From Aliirhizobium smilacinae (lineage in GTDB: Bacteria; Pseudomonadota; Alphaproteobacteria; Rhizobiales; Rhizobiaceae), in NCBI RefSeq assembly GCF_006335145.1, contig NZ_VDMN01000007.1, positions 124,001 to 188,000 on the forward strand: a stretch of DNA of 64,000 nucleotides, read 5' to 3'. Below are positions 1 through 9,198 of this stretch, one piece after another (the stretch's first letter is position 1; each line of letters begins with the position of its first letter). The notes under the pieces were generated by a model. The model saw nothing but the letters and a program-made list of their open reading frames with translations, was not told the DNA's origin and did not search any database. The translations under genes and the position numbers were made by a program.

Positions 1-50
1 CATCCACCCTGATCGATATGATTTCGCCCATCGGCCCGGCTCCGCTTCAA

Positions 51-73
51 TATCCCGTCATGTTGACGGGATA
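51..73. promoter_or_regulatory. perfect 23-bp palindrome upstream of the SDR gene
   Basis: Positions 51-60 (TATCCCGTCA) and 64-73 (TGACGGGATA) are exact reverse complements separated by three bases. The centre is 72 bp before the SDR start. A partial repeat of the half-site (ATATCCCG) occurs near 87. There is no T-run, so a terminator is unlikely. It looks like an operator for a dimeric repressor. No regulator gene lies next to it inside the window, so the binding protein is unknown. Confidence 0.45.
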
Positions 74-133
74 GCGGTAAGTACCATATCCCGGCGGACC
101 TTTGAACAGAAGCGTCATAGAGGAGACCGACCC

Positions 134-988
134 ATGACCGTTACTCATCCCGCTCTGAAAAAGGACAACGTCGCCGTCGTCACCGGAGCCGCATCCGGCA
201 TCGGACTTGCCGCAGCGAAGGAATTTGCCCGTCTGGGCCTTTCCGTCGTGCTGGTCGATCTCGAAGGAGACAAGCTTGTCGAGGCAGCCCGCGAGGTGAC
301 GGCACTTGCCGAAGGCGGCGAGCATGACGTTGCAGCCATCGGCACCGACGTGTCGAAACCGGAAGAGATCGCAGCTCTTGAGCGAGCCGTCATCCAGCGT
401 TTCGGCCGGGTCCATGTGCTGATGAACAATGCCGGTATCCAGCCCGGCAGCAGCATTTTCGGCCCGCAGGCGAATTGGGAGAACGTGCTTGCCGTCAACC
501 TGATGGGCGTCGTCAACGGCAGTCGCATCTTCGGCCCCGCGATGATTGCCCATGGCGAACCGGCCCTCATCATCAACACCGGTTCGAAACAGGGCATCAC
601 CACGCCTCCCGGCGACCCCGCCTACAACGTTTCCAAGTCCGGCGTAAAAACCTTCACCGAGGCGCTGCAGCACGAGTTGCGCAACACCGAAGGCTGCCAG
701 GTTTCGGCGTATCTCCTGATCCCCGGCTTCGTCTATACCGGTCTCACAACCGGTCACACCGAAAAGCCCGAAGGAGCCTGGACATCGGAACAGACGGTCG
801 AGTTCATGATAGAAAGCCTCGGTCACGGTGATTTCTACATCCTGTGCCCCGACAACGATGTCGATCGCGCCACCGACGAACGCCGCATGGCCTGGGCGAT
901 AGGCGACGTCATCGAAAACCGCCCGCCGCTTTCCCGCTGGCACCCGGATTTTGCCGATGCATCAAAACAATTCATCAACAACCGTTGA
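134..988 (+). CDS. SDR family NAD(P)-dependent oxidoreductase
   Basis: A 284-residue short-chain dehydrogenase/reductase, expected to be a soluble NAD(P)-linked oxidoreductase of an alcohol or ketone. The cofactor-binding TGAASGIG motif lies at about residues 17-24, the structural NNAG motif follows in the middle, and the catalytic YNVSK Tyr-Lys motif sits near residue 170. AGGAG lies eight bases before the ATG, which fixes the start. Its length is normal for a classical SDR with a short C-terminal extension. The substrate cannot be told from sequence. It stands alone, followed by a LysE-type exporter 71 bp downstream on the same strand. Confidence 0.9.
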   Translation: MTVTHPALKKDNVAVVTGAASGIGLAAAKEFARLGLSVVLVDLEGDKLVEAAREVTALAEGGEHDVAAIGTDVSKPEEIAALERAVIQRFGRVHVLMNNAGIQPGSSIFGPQANWENVLAVNLMGVVNGSRIFGPAMIAHGEPALIINTGSKQGITTPPGDPAYNVSKSGVKTFTEALQHELRNTEGCQVSAYLLIPGFVYTGLTTGHTEKPEGAWTSEQTVEFMIESLGHGDFYILCPDNDVDRATDERRMAWAIGDVIENRPPLSRWHPDFADASKQFINNR

Positions 989-1059
989 TTGATTGATTTG
1001 GCAGAAGCACGAAAGCCGGATAAACGAACCCGACGATCCTCCGGCTTTCGAGAACGACC

Positions 1060-1701
1060 ATGGAATTCCTGCCAAGCCTGCCTATTCTGCTTGCCTTCAC
1101 CGCCGCCGGTCTTCTGCTCTCGATTACGCCGGGGCCGGATATGACATTATCGGTCAGCCGCGCCATCAGCGAAGGCCGCAAGCCGGCACTATTTGTTGTG
1201 CTGGGCACAAATCTCGGGGTCGTCTGCCACACTCTGCTGGTCGCTTTCGGCATCTCGGCACTGATCACCGCCTCGCCGACCGCCTTCTTCATCCTGAAGA
1301 CCGGCGGTGCGGCCTATCTTCTCTGGCTCGCGATTCAGGCGATCCGCTTCGGCTCCAGCCTGTCGGTGGAAAAGGTCGAGCGGCCGGAAAGCAGCGCGCT
1401 TGCCAGCATGTCGCTCGGTTTCTGGGTCAACATATTGAACCCCAAGGTCATCATCTTCTTCATGACCTTCCTGCCGCAATTCGTCTCGGCGCAGGATCCG
1501 CATGTCACGGGCAAACTGATCTTCTTCGGGCTTTATTTCATTGCCATCGGCATGCCGATCAACCTGATCGTCGTGCTGGCCGCCGACAGGCTCTCCGCCT
1601 GGCTGCAGGCCAATCCAAAAGTCCTGCGCGGCATCGACTACACCTTTGCCGGCGTCTTCTCGATCTTTGCGGCAAAAATCTTCTTCACTCAGGCTCGCTG
1701 A
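1060..1701 (+). CDS. LysE family translocator (amino-acid/metabolite exporter)
   Basis: A 213-residue inner-membrane protein of the LysE/RhtB family, which exports amino acids and related compounds by proton exchange. The N-terminus has the family pattern, with a first membrane helix running into TPGPDMTLSVSRAISEGR at about residues 23-40. About six hydrophobic segments follow, with the conserved NPK near residue 126 (WVNILNPKVIIFFMTFLP). Length is typical. It is on the same strand as the SDR gene upstream and convergent with the ABC ATPase downstream, whose stop is 20 bp away. The substrate is not predictable. Confidence 0.9.
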   Translation: MEFLPSLPILLAFTAAGLLLSITPGPDMTLSVSRAISEGRKPALFVVLGTNLGVVCHTLLVAFGISALITASPTAFFILKTGGAAYLLWLAIQAIRFGSSLSVEKVERPESSALASMSLGFWVNILNPKVIIFFMTFLPQFVSAQDPHVTGKLIFFGLYFIAIGMPINLIVVLAADRLSAWLQANPKVLRGIDYTFAGVFSIFAAKIFFTQAR

Positions 1702-1721
1702 AAAATGGCACGCTGACCGGC

Positions 1722-2516
1722 TCAGCCGATCAGCAACGCGTCGTCGTCCAGCGTTTCGCCCCGCATCTTGCGGAACATGGCGATCAGGTCCTCGACCTGC
1801 AGGTCCTTGCGGCTGTCGCCGCTGACATCGAGAATGATCTCGCCGCCATGCAGCATGATCGTGCGATGGCCGAAATCCAGCGCCTGACGCATGGAATGCG
1901 TCACCATCAGCGTCGTCAGCTTGCGCTCCGACACGACGCGCTGGGTGAGTTTCATGATGAACTCCGCCATGCCCGGATCGAGCGCCGCCGTATGCTCGTC
2001 GAGCAGCAGCACTTCAGAGCCCGCCAGGGTTGCCATGACCAGTGACACCGCCTGTCGCTGACCGCCGGACAACAGGTCCATGCGATCCTTCATCCGATTT
2101 TCGAGCCCCAGATTGAGTTCGGCAACCCGCTCGCGAAAAAGCTCGCGACGGCGCGGGCCGAGCGCCGAACGCAGCCCACGACGTTCGCCGCGCCGCGCTG
2201 CAAGCGCAAGGTTTTCTTCTATCGACAGGGAGCCGCAACTGCCGGCCAGCGGGTCCTGGAACACTCGGGCGACGAGACCGGCACGGGCGGATGTCGACTT
2301 GCGCGTGACATCGGTCTTGCCGATCATCACCTTGCCTTCGTTGGCCAGCACGTCGCCGGCCAGAACGCCGAGCAGGGTCGACTTGCCGGCGCCATTCGAG
2401 CCGATCACGGTCACGAACGAGCCTTCCTCGATCGTCAGGTTGACGCCCTTGAGCGCCTCCTTCTGCAGCGGCGTACCCTTGCCGAAAGTAACGTGGATGT
2501 TGCTGAGATCGATCAT
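1722..2516 (-). CDS. ABC transporter ATP-binding protein (TrpZ-like)
   Basis: A 264-residue cytoplasmic ATPase that powers the importer encoded with the next two genes. It has Walker A GSNGAGKST near residue 38, the signature LLSGGQRQAVSL and Walker B VLLLDEHTAALDP. A longer reading frame runs upstream inside the permease gene, but the ATG at 2516 overlaps the permease stop by four bases (ATGA). That start is preferred because the protein begins MIDLSNIHVTF, normal for the family. Gene order receptor-permease-ATPase matches TrpXYZ-type uptake systems. The substrate (tryptophan, tyrosine or another small ligand) is inferred from the family only. Confidence 0.92.
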   Translation of the reverse strand: MIDLSNIHVTFGKGTPLQKEALKGVNLTIEEGSFVTVIGSNGAGKSTLLGVLAGDVLANEGKVMIGKTDVTRKSTSARAGLVARVFQDPLAGSCGSLSIEENLALAARRGERRGLRSALGPRRRELFRERVAELNLGLENRMKDRMDLLSGGQRQAVSLVMATLAGSEVLLLDEHTAALDPGMAEFIMKLTQRVVSERKLTTLMVTHSMRQALDFGHRTIMLHGGEIILDVSGDSRKDLQVEDLIAMFRKMRGETLDDDALLIG

Positions 2517-3394
2517 GACGAGGCTCCCCGGCGCAGGCGCGGCAGAACGAGCGCCACGGCCACCAGAACGGCGGTGACGAGATTGAGATCGGAGGCTTTC
2601 AGGCCCAGCGCATCCGTCGACAGCGCCAGCTGGATGGCGATACGATAGAGAATCGAGCCGACAACGCAGCCGATCAACGCCAAGAGGATGCCACGTGCGC
2701 CGAACAGCGTCTCGCCGATTATGACGGCGGCAAGACCGACGACAATGGTACCGACACCAGACGTGACATCGGCAAAACCGTTGGTTTGCGCAAACAATGC
2801 ACCGCCCAACGCGACCAGCGCGTTGGAAAGCGCAAGCCCGAGATAGACCTGCCAACTCGTATCGATGCCTTGCGCCCGCGACATGCGCGGATTGGCGCCG
2901 GTCGCCCGCATCGCCAGCCCGGCATCGCTCTCCAGAAAGCGCCAGACGGCGATGACCGCAATCACTACCAGCACGCCGACGAACAACGGACGTACATAGA
3001 CTTCCCTCAGGCCCAGACCGAAGAACGGGCTCAGCATCGTATCGGCATTGATCAGCGCGACGTTCGGCTTGCCCATCACCCGAAGATTGACGGAGAAGAG
3101 CGCGATCATCGTCAGGATCGAGGCGAGCAGGTTGAGGATACGGAAGCGCACATTGAGAAACGCCGTCACCGTACCGGCGGCAGCACCGGCCAGCATGGCG
3201 GCAAAGGCTGCAAGCCACGGGTTGATACCGACCGTAATCAGCACAGCCGCGACGGCGGCCCCGAGCGGAAAGGAACCGTCCACGGTGAGATCGGGAAAAT
3301 CGAGCACCCGGAAAGCGAGAAATACACCGATGGCGACAAAGGCGAAAACCAGCCCGAGTTCCACTGCGCCCCAGAAGGCGATCTGACTAAGCAC
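2513..3394 (-). CDS. ABC transporter permease (BPD_transp_2 type)
   Basis: A 293-residue integral membrane permease of the branched-chain/TrpY class, with about eight to nine hydrophobic helices and no cleavable signal. It forms the channel of the three-component importer. The stop overlaps the start of the ATPase gene by four bases, which implies translational coupling. The receptor gene lies 102 bp upstream on the same strand. The conserved stretch GNALVALGGALFAQTNGFAD-like near residue 215 resembles the cytoplasmic coupling region of this permease class. Confidence 0.9.
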   Translation of the reverse strand: MLSQIAFWGAVELGLVFAFVAIGVFLAFRVLDFPDLTVDGSFPLGAAVAAVLITVGINPWLAAFAAMLAGAAAGTVTAFLNVRFRILNLLASILTMIALFSVNLRVMGKPNVALINADTMLSPFFGLGLREVYVRPLFVGVLVVIAVIAVWRFLESDAGLAMRATGANPRMSRAQGIDTSWQVYLGLALSNALVALGGALFAQTNGFADVTSGVGTIVVGLAAVIIGETLFGARGILLALIGCVVGSILYRIAIQLALSTDALGLKASDLNLVTAVLVAVALVLPRLRRGASS

Positions 3395-3496
3395 CTTGTC
3401 GTGCCCCCCTCTTTATCCGGCGCGTGGCGCGCCGGTTGGTCGTCGGTCACACCGGATGAGAATTATCCCTCATCCGGTGCTTTGGTGACAGGCGGA

Positions 3497-4450
3497 TTAT
3501 TCGACGGTGCGGGTGGCGCGCGAAACGATGGCTTCCGGCAACGTCACGCCCATGCGGGTTGCGGCACCCTTGTTGATCACCAGATCGGTTCCGGCAGCAA
3601 CGGTCACCGGAATATCGCCGGGAGCTTCGCCCTTGAGGATACGGGCAACGATCGCGCCGGTCTGCTTGCCGACATCGTAATAGTTGAAGCCGAGAGCGGC
3701 AACGGCACCGCGATCGACCGAACCGGTATCGGCGGCATAAAGCGGGATCTTGGCTTCCTCGGCAACACCAACGGCCGCCTCGAAAGCAGAAACGATCGTG
3801 TTGTCGGTCGGAATGTAGAAGACATCGGCGCGGCCGACGAGCCCGCGGGCAGCCCCCTGCACTTCAGCGGACTTGGTGGCGACCGATTCGACGACGGTCA
3901 TGTCGTTCTTGTTGGCTTCTTCCTTCAGCGCGGCGAGGATCGAAACGGAATTGGTTTCGGCCGTATTGTAAAGAAAACCGATCGACTTCGCCTTGGGCGA
4001 GATTTCCTTGATCAGCTTGATATGCTCGGCCACCGGCGACATGTCCGAAAGGCCGGTCACGTTGCGGCCGGGCTTCGTCACATCCTTCACCAGCTGCGCG
4101 CCAATCGGATCGGAAACGGCGGTAAAGACGACCGGAATATCGCGCGTCGCGGAAACTACGGCCTGGGCCGAAGGCGTGGAGATCGGCACGATGACGTTTG
4201 GCTCTTCGCCGACGAACTGGCGGGCGATCTGCGCCGCCGTGCCGGGATTACCCTGCGCCGATTCATACAGGAACTTCAGGTTCTCGCCGTCCTTGTATCC
4301 GGCCTCCGCCAGCGCGTCCTTCACGCCATCACGCACGGCGTCGAGCGCAGGATGTTCGACGATGGCAGTCACGGCAACGGTGACGTCCGCAGCCTTGACA
4401 GGCATGGCAAGAGCCGTCGCAGCGGCAAGGGCAAGAATGAAAGCGCGCAT
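3497..4450 (-). CDS. ABC transporter substrate-binding protein (TrpX-like)
   Basis: A 317-residue periplasmic receptor of the ABC_sub_bind family (PF04392). Residues 1-20 form a Sec signal peptide ending PVKA, followed by mature protein starting ADVTVAVTAIVEHPALDAVR, which is characteristic of the family. It is the first gene of a receptor-permease-ATPase operon on the minus strand. The upstream region to the divergent marR gene is 191 bp and presumably contains the promoter. Relatives bind tryptophan or tyrosine in Gram-positive bacteria; the ligand in rhizobia is not known from sequence. Confidence 0.92.
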   Translation of the reverse strand: MRAFILALAAATALAMPVKAADVTVAVTAIVEHPALDAVRDGVKDALAEAGYKDGENLKFLYESAQGNPGTAAQIARQFVGEEPNVIVPISTPSAQAVVSATRDIPVVFTAVSDPIGAQLVKDVTKPGRNVTGLSDMSPVAEHIKLIKEISPKAKSIGFLYNTAETNSVSILAALKEEANKNDMTVVESVATKSAEVQGAARGLVGRADVFYIPTDNTIVSAFEAAVGVAEEAKIPLYAADTGSVDRGAVAALGFNYYDVGKQTGAIVARILKGEAPGDIPVTVAAGTDLVINKGAATRMGVTLPEAIVSRATRTVE

Positions 4451-4586
4451 AGGTTTCCTCCGGTCAATTTTTTGTCTTTCGCGCTTTTAGAAAGCATACG
4501 GCCCAAAATCAACAACGAGCTGGTCGCAGCAGGCTACTGCAAATTTTCAACGGGTGATCCGGCCGCGCCCTGCACCCATTGCATCA

Positions 4587-4601
4587 CAATCAAGATGATT
4601 G
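4587..4601. promoter_or_regulatory. short inverted repeat between TrpX-like gene and marR
   Basis: CAATCA and TGATTG (4587-4592 and 4596-4601) form an exact inverted repeat with a three-base spacer, in the divergent region about 40 bp before the marR start. MarR proteins bind palindromes of roughly this size and often regulate themselves, so this is a candidate operator. A 6-bp repeat can arise by chance. Confidence 0.25.
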
Positions 4602-4641
4602 AGCACTTGCAGAAATAATAGTTTTGATCCAAATAATTTTA

Positions 4642-5109
4642 ATGCATAGAAATCCAAATGATCCCAAGGCCGTTTTTGGTGGCGCCATCGTCGTATTTGC
4701 CCGCCGATGGCGCATGTTCATCGATGAAAAGCTGGCGGAAAGCGGCCTGACCGACGCCAGCTGGACACCGCTGATCTATCTGCACCGGCTGGGCGACGGC
4801 CTGCTTCAGAAGGAGCTGGCCGCTGCCTCCGGTCTCGACGAATCCAGTCTCGTGCGGCTGATCGATATTCTATCGCAGCGCGGCCTTCTCGAACGCCGGA
4901 TCGATCCAGACGATCGCCGCGCGCGCAGGCTGTATCTCACCGACGACGGCCGGCAGACGGCCGCTGCTATTCGCCTGCAACTTGTGGCGCTTGAGAACGA
5001 ACTGCTGGCCGACTTCAGTGATGGAGACGTCGCCGCCGTTCTGGGCATCTGTGAAGGCGTTGAAGCCAAGATCGAAAAGGCAAAATCCGAAATTAAGGCG
5101 CGGGGATAA
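4642..5109 (+). CDS. MarR family transcriptional regulator
   Basis: A 155-residue winged-helix regulator of the MarR family, expected to bind DNA as a dimer and respond to aromatic or antimicrobial compounds. The recognition helix region LLQKELAAASGLDESSLVRL and the wing region RIDPDDRRARRLYLTDDG are clearly present. The ATG at 4642 is preferred; an in-frame TTG exists 18 bp upstream, and neither start has a good Shine-Dalgarno. The FUSC efflux gene begins two bases after the stop, so the regulator probably controls that gene. Confidence 0.88.
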   Translation: MHRNPNDPKAVFGGAIVVFARRWRMFIDEKLAESGLTDASWTPLIYLHRLGDGLLQKELAAASGLDESSLVRLIDILSQRGLLERRIDPDDRRARRLYLTDDGRQTAAAIRLQLVALENELLADFSDGDVAAVLGICEGVEAKIEKAKSEIKARG

Positions 5110-5111
5110 AA

Positions 5112-6962
5112 ATGTTCTCCGCCCTTATCGACATCGATCCGGCCCGGCTGCGTGTCACTGCCCGCACGGCGATCGCCTCATGCCTGGCGCTGGGTATCGG
5201 CATTCTCATTGGGCTGGATCATCCTCAATGGGCGGCGATGACCGTCTGGATCACCGCACTGCCGACACGGGGTCAAAGGCTCGAACGCAGCCTTGCCCGC
5301 GTTGCCGGCACGATCGCCGGTGCGCTGGCCGGTGTCGGTCTGATGGCTCTCTCGGGAAACTATCCCGCCGGCATCATCATCGGACTGACGCTCTGGCTGG
5401 GGCTGTGTGCAGGGATCGGAAATCTGCTCACTGGCCCCGCGTCCTATATCAGCCTTCTCGCCGGATATTCCGCTGCGATGGTTGCACTCCTCGGATACGG
5501 CCACGACACGTCGCTCTGGATGCTCGCCGTCGATCGGGTTGCAACGATCTGTCTCGGCGGTGCAGTGGGCACGATCGTCGCTCTGGTCTTTTCCCCCAAA
5601 ACCCAGCCGGTCGACATCTCCCGGCGCATACAAACCGTCATGCACGCCTGCCTCGACCATATCGCCGCCGGCGGGACCGACAGGGCAGAACGGGCGCGCC
5701 TGATCAGGGAGATCGCCGCGCTGGACGAAAACCTCGATCTAGCCTCGGCCGGTTCGCTTCGCGTCCGCCGGCAGGCTCGCGACATCCGCAGCCTGTTCTC
5801 CGCCCTGACCGAATTGCTGCTGGATACACCGCTGTCACGCGATCGCAGTCCTGTAGCGCATGAGGGCAAGGGAGACTTGCTAACAAGGCTGAACCAACTG
5901 GCAAGCCAGATGGAGGCGGATTGTCCGCAGCGCGCCGCTCTGTTGAAGGCTTTGGTGCCGCTTTGGCAGCGTGCGAACCAAACAGCGGAAGCGATCGGGC
6001 CTGTACCGGAGCGCCACGCGCCCATCCCCCTGCATCGTGACTGGATATGCGCCCGTTATGCGGCGCTGAGATCGATGAGCGCAGTCGCGGCAACCGGGCT
6101 GGTGTGGATCGCAACCGGCTGGTCGCTCGGTCCCTACATGGTCATGGGTGCAGCCATCATGACCTCGGTCTTTTCCACCTTCCCGAACCCCGGCCTGCAG
6201 ATGCGCTGGGTCGTGGGAGGCTCCTTGAGCGGCGCTTCAGCCGCGGTCTTGGCCCATGTCTTCATCATGCCGATGGCAAGCAGCACCGGCGCCGCGGTCC
6301 TGCTCACCATGCCTCTCATGCTTTTCGGCATGGTCGTCATGGCGCATCGCCGCGTCGGATTGGCCGGCATGGAATACAATCTCATCTATCTGCTAATGAT
6401 GAACCCCAACCTGCCAGCCGATCCCCAGGTTGGCCACGCGCTTCTGCAAGCCTTCGCCGTGTTGATGGGACCTGTCAGTGCCTATCTCGCCTTTGTCGCA
6501 CTTCCCGTCGATGCCCGCCGACGGCTGGATTTCGTCATCCGGCTGATGGTGCATGAGCTGACGGCCATGGCCAAAGGGGCATTCGACAGTCCGGGCCGCC
6601 ATCGGCATTGGCGCCTGCGCCTCTATCATCGCCTCGTCATGCTGGTTCGCTGGGGCGAACGAAACGGATATGGCGGGGATTTTGCCACTGATGGCGGCAT
6701 GGGCACGTTGCAGCTCGGAAACAGCCTGCATGTCATCCGCGAAATGATGGCGGAGGGAGTGGTCGATGCTCGTTCAAAACGGGCGCTCCGCGCCACGTTA
6801 TTGAGCGTAGCCTATCTGCCGCGGAAACCGGAACGTGTCGAAAAAGCCTTGAGGAGAGCGGCAAGAAACCTGCAATCAGCCTACCCGGAAAATGCCGCTA
6901 GGCTGGATGAGACGGCCGCTCTTGTTGCGGCCAATCAGGATTTCTTCCGCCGGGCCGGCTGA
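5112..6962 (+). CDS. FUSC family protein (aromatic acid efflux/AaeB-like)
   Basis: A 616-residue inner-membrane protein with the FUSC layout: an N-terminal block of about six helices (residues 15-160), a long soluble stretch, and a second block of helices around residues 320-460, followed by a cytoplasmic tail. Relatives include AaeB, which exports hydroxylated aromatic acids. It follows marR by two bases and is therefore in one transcript with it. No membrane-fusion partner (AaeA) lies next to it, so it may act alone or with a partner encoded elsewhere. Confidence 0.85.
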   Translation: MFSALIDIDPARLRVTARTAIASCLALGIGILIGLDHPQWAAMTVWITALPTRGQRLERSLARVAGTIAGALAGVGLMALSGNYPAGIIIGLTLWLGLCAGIGNLLTGPASYISLLAGYSAAMVALLGYGHDTSLWMLAVDRVATICLGGAVGTIVALVFSPKTQPVDISRRIQTVMHACLDHIAAGGTDRAERARLIREIAALDENLDLASAGSLRVRRQARDIRSLFSALTELLLDTPLSRDRSPVAHEGKGDLLTRLNQLASQMEADCPQRAALLKALVPLWQRANQTAEAIGPVPERHAPIPLHRDWICARYAALRSMSAVAATGLVWIATGWSLGPYMVMGAAIMTSVFSTFPNPGLQMRWVVGGSLSGASAAVLAHVFIMPMASSTGAAVLLTMPLMLFGMVVMAHRRVGLAGMEYNLIYLLMMNPNLPADPQVGHALLQAFAVLMGPVSAYLAFVALPVDARRRLDFVIRLMVHELTAMAKGAFDSPGRHRHWRLRLYHRLVMLVRWGERNGYGGDFATDGGMGTLQLGNSLHVIREMMAEGVVDARSKRALRATLLSVAYLPRKPERVEKALRRAARNLQSAYPENAARLDETAALVAANQDFFRRAG

Positions 6963-6974
6963 ACTAGGACAGGC

Positions 6975-8219
6975 TCAGTCGTCGTCCTCACCATGGCCGG
7001 CGATCATCATCGCTTCGAAGGCAAGCCGCTCGGTCTTGCGCATCCGTTCGGATTCCGACTTCAGCTGGCCGCAAGCAGCGAGAATGTCACGGCCACGCGG
7101 CGTTCGGATCGGTGAGGCATAACCCGCCGCGTTGATGAAATCGGCAAATTTTTCGATCGTCGCCCAGTCGGAGCACTGATAGTTGGTGCCCGGCCACGGG
7201 TTAAAGGGAATGAGATTGATCTTCGCCGGGATGCCCTTCAACAGCTGCACCAGCAGCTTGGCATCTTCCAGGCTGTCGTTGACATCCTTCAGCATCACAT
7301 ATTCGAAGGTGATGCGGCGGGCATTCGACAAGCTCGGATATGCGCGGCAAGCGTCGAGCAGATCTTTCAGCGGATACTTCTTGTTGATCGGCACCAGCAT
7401 GTCGCGCAATTCGTCGCGCACCGCATGCAGCGAGATTGCCAGCATCACGCCGATCTCTTCACCGGTCCTGTAGATTTCCGGAACGACGCCCGAGGTCGAC
7501 AGCGTCACGCGGCGTTTCGACAGCGACAGGCCATCGCCGTCGGTCGCGATCAGAAGCGCGGTCTTGACGGCTTCGAAATTGTAGAGCGGCTCGCCCATGC
7601 CCATCATCACGATATTGGTAACCTTACGGTCGCCGGTCGGCACGAAACCGCCGGGTGGCGTATCCGCACCCGGAAAATCGCCGAGGCGTTCGCGGGCAAG
7701 CAGCAGCTGCGAGAGGATTTCCTCCGCCGTCAGGTTACGCACCAGCATCTGCGTTCCGGTATGACAGAACGAACAGGTCAGCGTGCAGCCGACTTGGCTG
7801 GAAATGCACAGCGTGCCGCGGCCCTCTTCCGGAATGTAGACGGTCTCGATCTCGACCGGGCGGCCGGCACCGCGCGACGGAAAGCGCAGCAGCCACTTGC
7901 GAGTACCATCGTTGGAAATCTGTTCCTCGACGATTTCGGGACGCGAAATGGTGAAATGCTGCTTCAGCATTTCACGCATATCCTTGGCGACATTGGTCAT
8001 CGCGTCGAAATCGGAAACGCCGCGGATATAGAGCCAGTGCCAGAGCTGGTTGACGCGCATGCGCAACTGCTTTTCAGGCACGCCCTTTTCATGCAGGGCT
8101 TTTGCCATCTGCGCCCGGCTCAGGCCGATCAGCGATGGCTTGGATGTGAAAAGATCCGGATTGGCGACCAACGGCTTCTTGGCGACGGCGTTGGGTGCAA
8201 TGGCGTCTGCGACTGACAT
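6975..8219 (-). CDS. rlmN: 23S rRNA (adenine(2503)-C(2))-methyltransferase RlmN
   Basis: A 414-residue radical-SAM enzyme that methylates C2 of A2503 in 23S rRNA (and A37 of some tRNAs) using two SAM molecules. The 4Fe-4S cysteines are C145, C149 and C152 (CTLTCSFC), followed by the family motif MGMGEPLYN near residue 210. A conserved late cysteine lies in the C-terminal part. There is a roughly 25-residue N-terminal extension compared with enterobacterial RlmN, common in rhizobia. The gene is convergent with the FUSC gene, 12 bp apart. Confidence 0.97.
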   Translation of the reverse strand: MSVADAIAPNAVAKKPLVANPDLFTSKPSLIGLSRAQMAKALHEKGVPEKQLRMRVNQLWHWLYIRGVSDFDAMTNVAKDMREMLKQHFTISRPEIVEEQISNDGTRKWLLRFPSRGAGRPVEIETVYIPEEGRGTLCISSQVGCTLTCSFCHTGTQMLVRNLTAEEILSQLLLARERLGDFPGADTPPGGFVPTGDRKVTNIVMMGMGEPLYNFEAVKTALLIATDGDGLSLSKRRVTLSTSGVVPEIYRTGEEIGVMLAISLHAVRDELRDMLVPINKKYPLKDLLDACRAYPSLSNARRITFEYVMLKDVNDSLEDAKLLVQLLKGIPAKINLIPFNPWPGTNYQCSDWATIEKFADFINAAGYASPIRTPRGRDILAACGQLKSESERMRKTERLAFEAMMIAGHGEDDD

Positions 8220-8381
8220 ATTCTATCCCGTTCAAACACATGACCATCGCCACCGCGGTTCGGCGGAAGGGCTGGGGCATGTCTGTTCGTGAAACCTGTT
8301 TCGGCCGTGGCAACATCAGGCCCGACCATGTTGAGCGGGCCTTTACCATCAAAATGGGGCCAAGTCACGCTGTCTTCAACA

Positions 8382-8412
8382 AACACGAAAGGCCGGCTCA
8401 TCGAACCGGCCT
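8382..8412 (-). terminator. terminator-like hairpin after the IalB-like gene
   Basis: AGGCCGG at 8390-8396 pairs with CCGGCCT at 8406-8412 around a nine-base loop, giving a seven-pair GC-rich stem. Read on the minus strand it is followed by TTTCGTGTT. It lies 25 bp beyond the stop of the IalB-like gene and separates that gene from rlmN. The T-run is short, so efficiency is uncertain. Confidence 0.6.
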
Positions 8413-8436
8413 CCGTCAGAACATGCAACGCGATGC

Positions 8437-8946
8437 TTACTTGCAGGTTTCGATCTGCTTCAGTGCCGCCGAAATGCCCTGCAGCGAATAGGCGTAGGAC
8501 GTCTTGGTGCCGCGGCCGGAAACGGCGCTGACGCTCATGTTGTGGCCGGTCTTCATCGCGTTGACGAGCGCCGGCTCTTCAGCGGCGTTCTCGACCCAGG
8601 CGGCCTTTTCCTTGGTGAACATGGTGAAATTCTTGTTGTCGATGGTGACGGTCACCTTCGAATTTGCCTGCAGCGGATAACCGACCATTGCCTGCGGTTC
8701 ATAGGAAACGCTCTGGCCCGGACGCTGGGAAACGATGAAGAAGATGTCGCCGTGATCGACGCTTGCGGGTTCCTTGGTCGTCGGAACCGAAAGGACGTAG
8801 CAGACCGTGCTGTTGCCGGACTTGTAGGAATATGCACCCCATGCCTTGAACTGCTGGATGCGGGTCGGCGTTTGAGCCGAGGCGATGCCTGCGCTTACGA
8901 AGGTAAGAGCAAGGGCGAGTGCGAGTGCGACTGTACGTGCGGACAT
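8437..8946 (-). CDS. invasion-associated locus B (IalB) family protein
   Basis: A 169-residue secreted protein. Residues 1-24 form a Sec signal peptide ending in an alanine-rich cleavage region (VSAGIASAQ). The mature part matches the IalB family, with the conserved start RIQQFKAWGAYSYK, one cysteine in STVCYVLS and a C-terminal cysteine in the last residues (IETCK) that could form a disulfide. IalB of Bartonella contributes to erythrocyte invasion. In free-living rhizobia the family is common and of unknown role, probably envelope-associated. It is monocistronic and ends in a hairpin. Confidence 0.88.
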   Translation of the reverse strand: MSARTVALALALALTFVSAGIASAQTPTRIQQFKAWGAYSYKSGNSTVCYVLSVPTTKEPASVDHGDIFFIVSQRPGQSVSYEPQAMVGYPLQANSKVTVTIDNKNFTMFTKEKAAWVENAAEEPALVNAMKTGHNMSVSAVSGRGTKTSYAYSLQGISAALKQIETCK

Positions 8947-9198
8947 GGTTTCCTGCCGGGTTTGTTATACGTAACGCTTCAACGTCGATGGTGAATGAAG
9001 CGGGCCATGATCTGGTTCATTTTGACTTAATTCTGGTTACCAATCCGTCAACATCGGAACTGGTTGCGCGCTCGCTGGGACGCGCTGTCAATGACACAAG
9101 GAATAGGGCAACAGTTTGTCCTCTTCCAAACTCCCGCAATGACATTAGTATGGCAGCATAGATGCGAATCTAGGTTTTGAAAGAATTGCGTAGTTTGG

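Noticed and set aside
2786..4618. 610-codon plus-strand open frame
   Set aside because: It is antisense to the ABC permease and receptor genes, which have clear family motifs and signal peptide.
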